Assembly: GCA_016207445.1 (NCBI GenBank)
Contig: JACQPS010000255.1
Location: 1-6,355, forward strand
From: Gemmatimonadota bacterium
GTDB taxonomy: Bacteria; Gemmatimonadota; Gemmatimonadetes; Longimicrobiales; RSA9
DNA length: 6,355 nucleotides
Direction: 5' to 3'
Made by a program: the position numbers and the translations under genes. Below the pieces are notes generated by a model that ran no database searches, was not told where the DNA came from, and saw only the letters and a list, made by a program, of their open reading frames with translations. Each line of letters starts with the position of its first letter. Positions within the stretch are counted from its first letter, which is position 1. This document shows, in pieces, positions 1 to 5,292 of the stretch.

Positions 1-1
1 C

Positions 2-766
2 CGTCTGGGCCGGTACCGCGGGCTGCGCGGCCCCGGGTTCTTCACCGTCGTTCCGGTCATCGACCGCGTGAGCTACCATATCGACCAGCGCATCCGCACG
101 ACGGCGTTCGGCGCGGAGTCGTGCCTGACCAAAGACACGGTCCCCGTCGACGTGGACGCCATTGCCTTCTGGGTGGTCTACGACGCCGAGCGCGCGGCGC
201 TCGAGGTGCAGGACTACCAGCAGGCGGTCGTGCTCGCGGCGCAGACGGCGCTGCGCGATGCGATCGGCAAGCACGACCTGGCCGAGCTGATCCAGACGCG
301 CAAGGAGCTGGGCCGGGGGCTGCAAGAGACGCTCGACCGCAAGATGCACGATTGGGGAATCCAGGTGCAGTCGGTCGAGATCCGGGACGTGGTCATTCCC
401 AAGGCGCTGGAGGAGGCGATGTCGCGGCAGGCTCAGGCGGAGCGGGAGCGGCAGGCCCGCATCATCCTGGGCACCGCGGAGACCGAGATCGCCTCCAAGT
501 TCGTGGAGGCGGCCGAGCGCTACAGCAGTAATCCCGTGGCGCTCAACCTGCGCGCGATGAACATGCTCTACGAGAGCATCGTGAAGCGCGGCTCGCTGAT
601 GGTGGTGCCATCGGCCCTGGCCGACTCGCTGAACCTGGCCGGTGTGCTCGGTGTGGCGGGCGCGGCCAGCGCCGCAGGCCGCGCACCGCCGCCCGGGGCG
701 CCGGCCGCCGAGCCGCCGGAGCCGCGCCAGCCGGAAACCGACTTCGCGCCCGCGCGCGGCGACTAG
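2..766 (+). CDS. Slipin (stomatin-like SPFH/band 7 membrane protein), 5' end cut by window
   Basis: The frame is open from the first bases and already reads as slipin before the first possible start (GTG at 68): the visible N-terminus includes RLGRYRGLRGPGFF and PVIDRV, the usual opening of the SPFH domain just after the membrane anchor. The gene therefore begins left of the window, and 254 residues are visible. Next come the SPFH core (VPVDVDAIAFWVVYDAERA), the segment DWGIQVQSVEIRDVVIPKAL, and a charged helix (SRQAQAERERQARIILGTAE) that is probably a coiled coil. The slipin tail NLRAMNMLYESIVKRGSLMVVPS follows, then a poorly conserved Ala/Pro-rich end. Slipins form membrane-bound oligomeric scaffolds and are often paired with NfeD-type proteases. 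No NfeD gene is visible here. Instead a peroxiredoxin gene follows after 28 bases in the same direction, suggesting co-transcription. The family is clear; the cellular role is not. Confidence 0.93.
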   Translation, partial: RLGRYRGLRGPGFFTVVPVIDRVSYHIDQRIRTTAFGAESCLTKDTVPVDVDAIAFWVVYDAERAALEVQDYQQAVVLAAQTALRDAIGKHDLAELIQTRKELGRGLQETLDRKMHDWGIQVQSVEIRDVVIPKALEEAMSRQAQAERERQARIILGTAETEIASKFVEAAERYSSNPVALNLRAMNMLYESIVKRGSLMVVPSALADSLNLAGVLGVAGAASAAGRAPPPGAPAAEPPEPRQPETDFAPARGD

Positions 767-783
767 CCGTTCGGACTTCTTCC

Positions 784-787
784 GGAG
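784..787 (+). promoter_or_regulatory. Ribosome binding site of the seleno-peroxiredoxin gene
   Basis: GGAG lies 7 bases before the ATG at 795. It favours this ATG over the in-frame ATG at 810, which would remove the positively charged N-terminus of the signal peptide, and over any start inside the slipin gene. Confidence 0.6.
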
Positions 788-794
788 CATCAGC

Positions 795-1394
795 ATGCGA
801 ACATCTTCGATGGCACTCGCGGGGCTCCTGGCGTTTGCGGCCGCACCCGCTCTGGCGCAGACGCCGCCGCAGCAGGCGACGCCGGCGTCGTCCCCGCCAC
901 TCGAGGTCGGCGCGACCGCGCCGGACTTCGCGCTGCCCGGCGCCACCCGCTTCGGCGTGCTGAAGGAGCCCGTGCGGCTCAGCGACTTCAAGGGGAAGGC
1001 GGTCGTGCTCGCCTTCTTCTTCAAGGCACGAACCCGGGGCTGAACGATCCAGATGCGGGCGTACCGGGATCAGTACGCCGAGATCTTCAACAGCGGACGG
1101 GGCGTGGTCGTGATCGCGATCAGCGCCGACCCGGTGGAGGAATTGGCCTCCTGGGCGCGCGACGAGGAGTTCCCCCATCTCTTCGCGAGCGACCAGGACA
1201 CCGGGGTCGGAAAGATGTACGGCGCGCTGGCCAGCCGCCCGGGGCTCACGAACCGGAACCTGTTCGTGGTCGGGCCGGACGGAAAGATCGCCTACCGCGC
1301 GGTGCCGTTCCGGGAGATCGATCCGATGGCCTACAAAGAGCTCGGGGAGGCGGTGAAGAAGCTTTTGCCGGTGGAAGCGGCAGGGGAGCCCTAA
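795..1394 (+). CDS. Exported peroxiredoxin, predicted selenoprotein with Sec encoded by TGA at 1041-1043
   Basis: Read through the TGA, this is a 199-residue AhpC/TSA-family peroxiredoxin. A signal peptide (residues 1-21, ending ALA before Q22) predicts export to the periplasm. The thioredoxin-like fold begins at GATAPDFALPG, continues through the VVLAFF strand, and reaches the active-site loop KARTRG, then TGA, then TIQMRAYRDQY. Cysteine homologues have C at this point (TxxC), so the TGA occupies the peroxidatic position, residue 83. Thr80 is kept, and Arg154 in NRNLFVVGPDGK is the likely active-site arginine. The usual proline seven residues before the catalytic residue is Phe here (F76). 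There is no cysteine in the protein, so it would work as a 1-Sec enzyme needing an outside reductant. It presumably reduces hydrogen peroxide or organic peroxides. A SECIS-like hairpin follows the TGA. The frame is the same on both sides, with no insertion or deletion. The alternative is a nonsense mutation or sequencing error. Confidence 0.87.
1041..1043 (+). other. In-frame UGA recoded as selenocysteine (residue 83)
   Basis: The TGA is in the same frame as the upstream part (795-1040) and the downstream part (1044-1394), and both halves are recognisably one peroxiredoxin. It replaces the catalytic cysteine exactly, which is the usual signature of a bacterial selenoprotein. A TGC or TGT codon turned to TGA by chance is possible, but it would also have to fall at the one functionally decisive codon and be followed by a suitable hairpin. 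Confidence 0.85.
1044..1085 (+). promoter_or_regulatory. Predicted bacterial SECIS element inside the coding sequence
   Basis: GGCGUAC (1058-1064) pairs perfectly with GUACGCC (1073-1079), a 7-bp stem closed by the 8-base loop CGGGAUCA (1065-1072). The second loop base is G, and the loop begins 21 bases after the UGA. As I recall the published bacterial SECIS model, it wants a stem of at least 4 bp, a loop of 3-14 bases with a G in the first two, and 16-37 bases between UGA and loop; all are met. A weaker lower helix is possible between GAUC at 1046-1049 and GAUC at 1082-1085. SelB would bind this RNA to deliver selenocysteyl-tRNA. No folding program was run. Confidence 0.7.
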
Positions 1395-1400
1395 ACTTCT

Positions 1401-1595
1401 AAAACCGGCACATTAGAATCGGCACATCAAAACCGGCACATAAGAATCGGCACTCGAGAACCGGCACTTGAGAAGCGGCACTACGCTCAGCGCCCGAAGT
1501 GCCGCAGTTAAAGTGCCGAAGTTCGAGTGCCGAAGTTCGAGTGCCGAAGTTCGAGTGCCGGTTTTTGTTGTGCCGATTCTTGCCGTTACTTGCCG
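1401..1595. repeat. Inverted array of 14-bp-period repeats (CGGCAC / GTGCCG)
   Basis: The left arm has CGGCAC at 1406, 1420, 1434, 1448, 1462 and 1476, spaced exactly 14 bases. The right arm has the reverse complement GTGCCG at 1499, 1513, 1527, 1541 and 1555 (again 14 apart), then 1570, and decayed TTGCCG copies at 1580 and 1590. The left arm also shows a 28-base superperiod (1401, 1429, 1457) in which AACCGGCAC and AATCGGCAC variants alternate. Arms pair beyond the hexamer, for example 1448-1457 with 1523-1532 (10 bp) and 1416-1425 with 1570-1579 (10 bp). The centre is about 1482-1497. The array fills the gap between two convergent genes and its last copies reach the end of tlpA. Origin and function are unknown; it is AT-richer between the cores than the flanking genes. 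Confidence 0.9.
1429..1566. terminator. Possible bidirectional terminator formed by the repeat array
   Basis: AAAACCGGCAC (1429-1439) is complementary to GTGCCGGTTTT (1555-1565), with nested stems between them. The plus-strand transcript ends the outer stem in five U residues (1562-1566). On the minus strand the GTGCCGG copies at 1405-1411 and 1433-1439 are likewise followed by four U residues. This fits ending the peroxiredoxin transcript from one side and the ccdA-tlpA transcript from the other. The loop between the outermost arms is long and the stems are interrupted, so this is only plausible. Confidence 0.4.
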
Positions 1596-2107
1596 AGCAC
1601 CCGCGCAACCGCCTCCTCGATCTTCTGGTCCGTGCCGATACCGGTGTACACCACCCGCCCGCTTCGATCCAGCACGACCACGTACGACGTCGACGGCGCC
1701 TGGAACGCGCGCACGGCGCGGCCCTCCGTATCCCACAGCACCGGCCCCGGCGCGGGGTGCTTCTCGAAGTGGCGCCGCACCGCGCGCTTGCTCTGGTTCA
1801 CCGCCACCGCGACCAGCACGAACTCGACCCGCTCGCCGGCGCGTCGCTTCGCCGCCTCGAGCCGCGGCATGAGCTGTTCGCACAGCGGGCACCACGTCGC
1901 CCAGAACTCCACCAGCAGCGGCTTCCTGCCGATCCAGCGGCCGAGATCCACGGGCGCGCCGTCCAGATCCTCGAGCACGTCGGGAGACGCCTTTGCGCCC
2001 AGCGCGATGCCGATGTCGTCCTGCGCCGCGAGCGCGCGGGGCCCAGTGAACGAGATCAGGGCGAGTAGCCCGGCCAGCGCCGGCGTCGCCCAACCTGAAG
2101 CTGTCAC
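1586..2107 (-). CDS. Exported TlpA/ResA-like thioredoxin, CPLC active site
   Basis: This 173-residue protein has a hydrophobic N-terminus ending GPRALAAQ, read as a signal peptide with cleavage near residues 27-28, so the thioredoxin domain should lie in the periplasm. The active site is WATWCPLC (Cys73 and Cys76) after LLVEFWA. APSTSYVVVLDRSG (P138 onward) matches the cis-proline loop and following strand of TlpA-family proteins. Length is normal for the family. The start chosen is GTG at 2107, because its bases overlap the TGA of the upstream ccdA-like gene (GTGA), a common sign of coupled translation. The frame stays open further upstream only as a shadow of ccdA. It would be a thiol-disulfide reductase kept reduced by the CcdA-like partner. 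Substrates could be cytochrome c maturation proteins or the neighbouring periplasmic seleno-peroxiredoxin; the latter is inference from position and compartment. Confidence 0.88.
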   Translation of the reverse strand: MTASGWATPALAGLLALISFTGPRALAAQDDIGIALGAKASPDVLEDLDGAPVDLGRWIGRKPLLVEFWATWCPLCEQLMPRLEAAKRRAGERVEFVLVAVAVNQSKRAVRRHFEKHPAPGPVLWDTEGRAVRAFQAPSTSYVVVLDRSGRVVYTGIGTDQKIEEAVARVLGK

Positions 2108-2817
2108 AGCACGGCTCTCAGTTGCAGGAAGTAGTAGACGGCCACGCCCAGCAGTACCACACCGCCCGCCTTCTTGATCCACACCGTCCAGCGGCCGGCC
2201 CTGGGCAGCGAGGCCAGGAGCCCGGAGAAGAGGCCGACCGCCACGAGCAGCGCGGTCATGCCCAGCGAGAACACGAACAGGTAGAGGAACCCGAGCGCGG
2301 CGCTTCCGGTCACGGCCACCCACGTCAGCACGGCCGCGAACGCCGGCGCGCCGCACGGCGCCGCCACGATCCCGGACGTCGCGCCCAGCACGAAGGCCGC
2401 CGGGTACGAGCCGCCGCGCAGCCCCGCGGCCCACGCCGCCAGCCGCCGCGGCACCGGCACCGGCAGCACGTCCAGTAGCGCGAGGCCGAAGAGCACGAGC
2501 AGCACGCCGATCCCGGCTCGCGCCCAGGGGCTCGACGCGACCGTCCCGAAGAGCGACCCCGTCAGGCCCGCCAGCACGCCCAGCAAGGCGTACAGCAGCG
2601 CGAGGCCGGCCGCGTACGTCAGCGTCAGCAGCGCGGTGCGCGTGCGCGAGCGCCGCCCCGCCGCGCCCCCGGCGATCAGCCCCGCCGTGATCGGGATCAT
2701 CGGGTAGACGCAGGGCGTGAAGCTGGTCAGCACACCGGCGCCGAACAGCGTCAGACTTGCGGCCAGCGGACTGTGTTCCAGCGCCTCGCCCAGTCCCGAG
2801 AGGAGCAGGTTCAGCAT
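2104..2817 (-). CDS. CcdA/DsbD-type transmembrane electron carrier
   Basis: A 237-residue integral membrane protein with about six hydrophobic segments. The two signature motifs of the DsbD membrane domain are present: SFTPCVYPMIPI (Cys36) and SGIVAAPCGAPAFAAVL (Cys155). In this family the two cysteines accept electrons from cytoplasmic thioredoxin and pass them to a thioredoxin-like protein outside the inner membrane. The periplasmic alpha and gamma domains of full DsbD are absent, giving CcdA-like length; the separate TlpA-like gene downstream can supply the gamma-domain role. The second motif has CGAP where DsbD usually has CTxP, a modest variation. The ATG at 2817 follows a repeat-rich leader without an obvious Shine-Dalgarno sequence. 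It shares a 4-base overlap with tlpA, so the two are surely one operon. A sigma70-like promoter lies at 2862-2889. Confidence 0.92.
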   Translation of the reverse strand: MLNLLLSGLGEALEHSPLAASLTLFGAGVLTSFTPCVYPMIPITAGLIAGGAAGRRSRTRTALLTLTYAAGLALLYALLGVLAGLTGSLFGTVASSPWARAGIGVLLVLFGLALLDVLPVPVPRRLAAWAAGLRGGSYPAAFVLGATSGIVAAPCGAPAFAAVLTWVAVTGSAALGFLYLFVFSLGMTALLVAVGLFSGLLASLPRAGRWTVWIKKAGGVVLLGVAVYYFLQLRAVL

Positions 2818-2818
2818 C

Positions 2819-2965
2819 GAGGTGTCAGGTTTCAGGTGTCAGCTGTCAGCTGCTTCGTGGAATCATAGGACCCGGCTGCGCAGGGGCAACTGGTTCCGAG
2901 CTTTGGGATCCCAGGCAGCCGCTGGCGCCCGGATCGAGCTGACACCCGACACCCGACACCTGAAG
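2819..2965. repeat. Palindromic array of GGTGTCAGCT / TTCAGGTGTC words
   Basis: In the left part, GGTGTCAG, TTCAGGTGTC (2831-2840), GGTGTCAGCT (2835-2844) and a further TGTCAGCT follow one another between 2821 and 2851. In the right part the reverse complements occur: AGCTGACACC (2937-2946), two CCGACACC copies (2947-2960) and GACACCTGAA (2955-2964). Two perfect 10-bp inverted matches join the arms: 2831-2840 with 2955-2964 and 2835-2844 with 2937-2946. About 85 bases of non-repeat sequence separate the arms. The left arm lies in the leader of ccdA, immediately before its ATG. The word sequence is unrelated to the 14-bp array on the other side of the operon. Confidence 0.8.
2862..2889 (-). 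promoter_or_regulatory. Candidate sigma70-type promoter of the ccdA-tlpA pair
   Basis: On the minus strand TTGCCC (2889-2884) is followed after 16 bases by TATGAT (2867-2862), a near-consensus -10 box that stands out in GC-rich surroundings. Transcription would begin near 2855, giving a leader of roughly 37 bases that contains the left arm of the palindromic repeat. The promoter lies between the two repeat arms, so a cruciform or hairpin there could affect it. It is a prediction from consensus only. Confidence 0.42.
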
Positions 2966-3030
2966 CCCCCCTGGCGCCGCCGACCCGCGCGCCCCATTGA
3001 TAGAAGGAATCCTCCCACAGGCAGGGCGCC

Positions 3031-3993
3031 ATGCAGCGACTCCATGCGGCCTCGATCGGACACGGGGTGGTGGGCGGCCTGGTGGCGGGCGCGGTGGTGG
3101 CACTCTGGTTCTTCGTGCTGGACGTGTTCGGCGGCGAGCCGTTGCACACTCCGCGGCTCCTGGCCAGCGTGCTGCTGGGGGATGGCAGCGGCGTGGCGGG
3201 CGTGCGCCTGATCGCGGCCTACACCATGCTGCACTTCGGCGTCTTCGCCTTCATGGGCGCGGCGATCGCGGGCGCGCTCGCGCTGATCGGCGTAGCGCCG
3301 GGGCTGGTGGTGGGGGTCGCCGTGGCGCTGGGCGTGCTGGACGCCGTCTACTACGGCGCGCTGCTCACGGTGGGCGCGAACCTGCTCACCCTGCTGCCGG
3401 GCGTGCAGGTGCTGCTGGCCAACCTGTTCGGCGCGATGGCCATGATGATGTACCTGCACCGCGCGGAGCACGCGGCCACGCCGCTCGGACCCGCGCTGCT
3501 GCGCCAGCACCGGCTGCTGGCGCAGGGGATCCTGACCGGTCTGGTGGGCGCGGGCGCCGTCGCGCTCTGGTTTCTATTCGTGGACGTGCTGCAGCAGCAG
3601 CCGTTCTACACGCCCGCGGCGCTGGGCTCGCTCGTGCTGCTGGGCGCGCGCGGCCCCGACGAGGTGCAGCTGACGCTGGCCATGGTCGCGGCGTACACGG
3701 TCGTGCACGTCGTCGCGTTCGCCGAGGTCGGCGTGCTCCTGGTCTGGGCGGCGGAGCGCCTCGAGCAGTCGCCTGGCCTCGCACTGCTCGCCTTCATGGC
3801 GTTCGTGATCCTGGAAGGGCTGTTCCTGATCGTCGCGGTCGCGCTCGGCGAATGGATCCTCGGCCGGCTGAGCTGGTGGGCGATCGGGATCGGCAACCTG
3901 ATCGGCGTGGCCGCGATGGGCCGCTGGGTCTGGCAGACGCACCCACGGCTGCGGCAGCAATTCCTGGAGCGGCCGGTCGAGGTGCGGCTCTGA
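3031..3993 (+). CDS. Polytopic membrane protein made of two similar halves, function unknown
   Basis: A 320-residue protein rich in hydrophobic segments, with no family I can name. Its two halves resemble each other: GGLVAGAVVALWFFVLDV (15-32) matches TGLVGAGAVALWFLFVDV (169-186). Each is followed by a P-(L/F)-(H/Y)-T-P turn and a leucine-rich segment, and then AAYTMLHFGVFAF (62-74) matches AAYTVVHVVAFAE (220-232). The repeat offset is about 154-158 residues, so it looks like an internal duplication. The C-terminus is charged and probably cytoplasmic. The start is secure by elimination: an in-frame TAG at 3001 lies upstream and ATG 3031 is the only start codon of any type before the homologous region. 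The ribosome binding site is poor. The DUF72 gene starts three bases after the stop, implying co-transcription. No catalytic motif is visible; transport or membrane-structure roles are open. Confidence 0.85.
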   Translation: MQRLHAASIGHGVVGGLVAGAVVALWFFVLDVFGGEPLHTPRLLASVLLGDGSGVAGVRLIAAYTMLHFGVFAFMGAAIAGALALIGVAPGLVVGVAVALGVLDAVYYGALLTVGANLLTLLPGVQVLLANLFGAMAMMMYLHRAEHAATPLGPALLRQHRLLAQGILTGLVGAGAVALWFLFVDVLQQQPFYTPAALGSLVLLGARGPDEVQLTLAMVAAYTVVHVVAFAEVGVLLVWAAERLEQSPGLALLAFMAFVILEGLFLIVAVALGEWILGRLSWWAIGIGNLIGVAAMGRWVWQTHPRLRQQFLERPVEVRL

Positions 3994-3996
3994 GCG

Positions 3997-4758
3997 ATGC
4001 GCGTTCGCGCCGGCACCAGCGGCTTCGCCTACAAGGAGTGGAAGGGCAGCTTCTACCCGGAGGACCTGCCCGCCTCCGCGATGCTGCGCTACTACGCCCG
4101 CCAGTTCGCCACGGTCGAGATCAACAACACCTTCTACCGCATGCCGTCGGAACAGGTGCTGCGGCAGTGGGCGCAGCAGGTTCCGGCCGGCTTCCGCTTC
4201 GTGCTCAAGGCCTCGCGGCAGATCACGCACATCCAGCGGCTGAAGGAGGTCGCAGGGCCGGTCGCGTACCTGACCAGGACCGCGGCCACGCTCGGCGAGC
4301 ACCTCGGGCCGATCCTGTTCCAGCTCCCGCCCAACCTGAAGCAGGACCTGCCGCGGCTGGAGGCGTTCCTCCCCCTCATCCCCGGCGGCTGCCGCGCCGC
4401 GCTCGAGTTCCGCCACGCCTCCTGGTTCGAGGACGACGTCTTCGATGCGCTTCACCGGGCGAACGCCGCCCTCTGCCTGGCCGAGAGCGACGAGGACGAG
4501 TTGGACGTGCCGCGCGTGGCCACGGCCGACTGGGGATACCTGCGCCTGCGCCGCCAGGACTACGGCGCGCGCGAGCTGCGCGGCTGGGCCGATTGGCTGC
4601 GCCGGCAGCACTGGAGCGAGGCCTTCGTCTTCTTCAAGCACGAGGAGGCGGGCACCGGGCCGAAGCTGGCCCGCCGCTTCCTCGAGCTGGTCGAGGCAGA
4701 TCGGAAGAAGACGCCCCCGAAGACGAAAGCACCGCCGCGCGGGCGCGCGCGGCGGTAG
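3997..4758 (+). CDS. DUF72 (YecE-like) family protein
   Basis: A 253-residue protein carrying the DUF72 landmarks in order: GTSGFAYKEW (6-15), FYP (19-21), YYARQFATVEINNTFYRMP (32-50), FRFVLKASRQITH (67-79), ILFQLPPNLK (106-115), LEFRHASWF (136-144) and a closing FKHEEAGTGPKLA (213-225). The family adopts a TIM-barrel fold resembling AP endonuclease-type enzymes, but its reaction is not established. The last 15 or so residues are Lys/Arg/Pro-rich and not part of the domain. The start ATG at 3997 follows the upstream stop by three bases. A GAGGTG at 3979-3984, inside the end of the upstream gene, may help initiation at a slightly long spacing. Soluble and cytoplasmic, with no signal peptide. 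Its biological link to the neighbouring membrane protein is unknown. Confidence 0.93.
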   Translation: MRVRAGTSGFAYKEWKGSFYPEDLPASAMLRYYARQFATVEINNTFYRMPSEQVLRQWAQQVPAGFRFVLKASRQITHIQRLKEVAGPVAYLTRTAATLGEHLGPILFQLPPNLKQDLPRLEAFLPLIPGGCRAALEFRHASWFEDDVFDALHRANAALCLAESDEDELDVPRVATADWGYLRLRRQDYGARELRGWADWLRRQHWSEAFVFFKHEEAGTGPKLARRFLELVEADRKKTPPKTKAPPRGRARR

Positions 4759-4823
4759 TCGAGGTCACCGGATGTAGTGCCGGCGCCTGCGCAGCCGGGC
4801 TCCTTCCTCGCCCCCTTTCCGCA

Positions 4824-4827
4824 GGAG
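4824..4827 (+). promoter_or_regulatory. Ribosome binding site of the DUF1311-like gene
   Basis: GGAG lies 8 bases before the ATG at 4836. It fixes this start even though the same frame is open for a long way upstream through other genes. Confidence 0.55.
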
Positions 4828-4835
4828 CGCACGTC

Positions 4836-5279
4836 ATGCGATCTCTGGGGATCACCGCGTTCGCGGCGCTGGCGATCGTGTCTCTCACGCGCGACGCGCG
4901 CGCGCAGACGCCGGCCGACTGCACGCGCGCCGAGTCGGGGGCGGAAGTACGTGTGTGCGCGCGCGAAGCGCTGCGTGCGGCCGAGCAGGAGCGGGCGGCC
5001 GCGTTCGACACGTTGCTCGCCGAGATCGCCGACGGCCGTGCCGAGCGCGTGCAGCCGCTGCGCAAGGCGGAGGAAGCCTGGGCGGCTTACCGCGACGCGC
5101 ACTGCCGCTTCGTCGCCTCCAGGTTCGAGGGTGGCAGCCTGCAATCACTGCTCGCGGCCGACTGCCGCATCGCGCTGACGCGCGCACGCATCGAGGATCT
5201 GCGCTGCCTCGTCGTGGAAGAGCGGGAGGGAGCCCCGTGCGCCGAGGAGCCTGAGGCGGGACGCATGCGGAAACGATAA
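4836..5279 (+). CDS. Small exported DUF1311/LprI-like protein with six cysteines
   Basis: A 147-residue protein with a signal peptide (residues 1-23, ending ARA before Q24). The mature part has the DUF1311 pattern: early cysteines (C29, C41), a helical region, then RKAEEAWAAYRDAHCRF (76-92) and GGSLQSLLAADCRIALTRAR (99-118), with the family's W, Y, R, C and GGS positions in place. Six cysteines in the mature chain (29, 41, 90, 110, 124, 135) could form three disulfides, fitting a periplasmic or surface location. Relatives include the mycobacterial lysozyme inhibitor LprI, but most members are uncharacterised, so lysozyme inhibition is only a possibility. There is no lipobox cysteine. The gene sits 77 bases after the DUF72 stop, and the DUF3667 gene begins 13 bases after its own stop. 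Confidence 0.85.
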   Translation: MRSLGITAFAALAIVSLTRDARAQTPADCTRAESGAEVRVCAREALRAAEQERAAAFDTLLAEIADGRAERVQPLRKAEEAWAAYRDAHCRFVASRFEGGSLQSLLAADCRIALTRARIEDLRCLVVEEREGAPCAEEPEAGRMRKR

Positions 5280-5292
5280 TGGATTGACAGGC

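Noticed and set aside
1041..1043. Peroxiredoxin as a pseudogene with a nonsense mutation
   Set aside because: The stop is the only lesion, both halves are in one frame and well conserved, it falls exactly on the catalytic cysteine codon, and a SECIS-like hairpin follows. Decay would not be expected to combine these.
1053..1394. Separate gene starting at ATG 1053
   Set aside because: It would begin in the middle of the thioredoxin fold, just after the catalytic site, with no ribosome binding site and no signal peptide. It is the C-terminal part of the selenoprotein.
1401..1595. CRISPR array
   Set aside because: The period is only 14 bases, the sequences between cores are not unique spacers, and the two arms are inverted. 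No cas gene is present.
1499..2177. Plus-strand open frames starting in the repeat array and running over tlpA
   Set aside because: They translate repeats and then the antisense of a clear thioredoxin gene, with Arg/Pro/Ser-rich products and no family features.
2108..2434. Longer tlpA beginning upstream inside ccdA
   Set aside because: The extra residues are an Arg/Gly-rich shadow of ccdA. The GTG at 2107 overlaps the ccdA stop and starts a signal peptide.
3991..3993. Second recoded TGA fusing the membrane protein to DUF72, which are in the same frame
   Set aside because: Each side is a complete protein, an ATG follows one codon later, and no cysteine position of either family is replaced. 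Ordinary stop and restart explains it.
4786..4799. 14-base match (CCTGCGCAGCCGGG) to the reverse complement of 2871-2884
   Set aside because: A single short GC-rich match between two gaps, with no further extension or third copy. Chance is likely in DNA of this composition.
2997..5279. A 760-residue plus-strand open frame
   Set aside because: Most of it runs out of frame through the membrane protein and DUF72 genes and gives low-complexity Arg/Ala/Gly sequence. Only its end, from ATG 4836, is a real gene.
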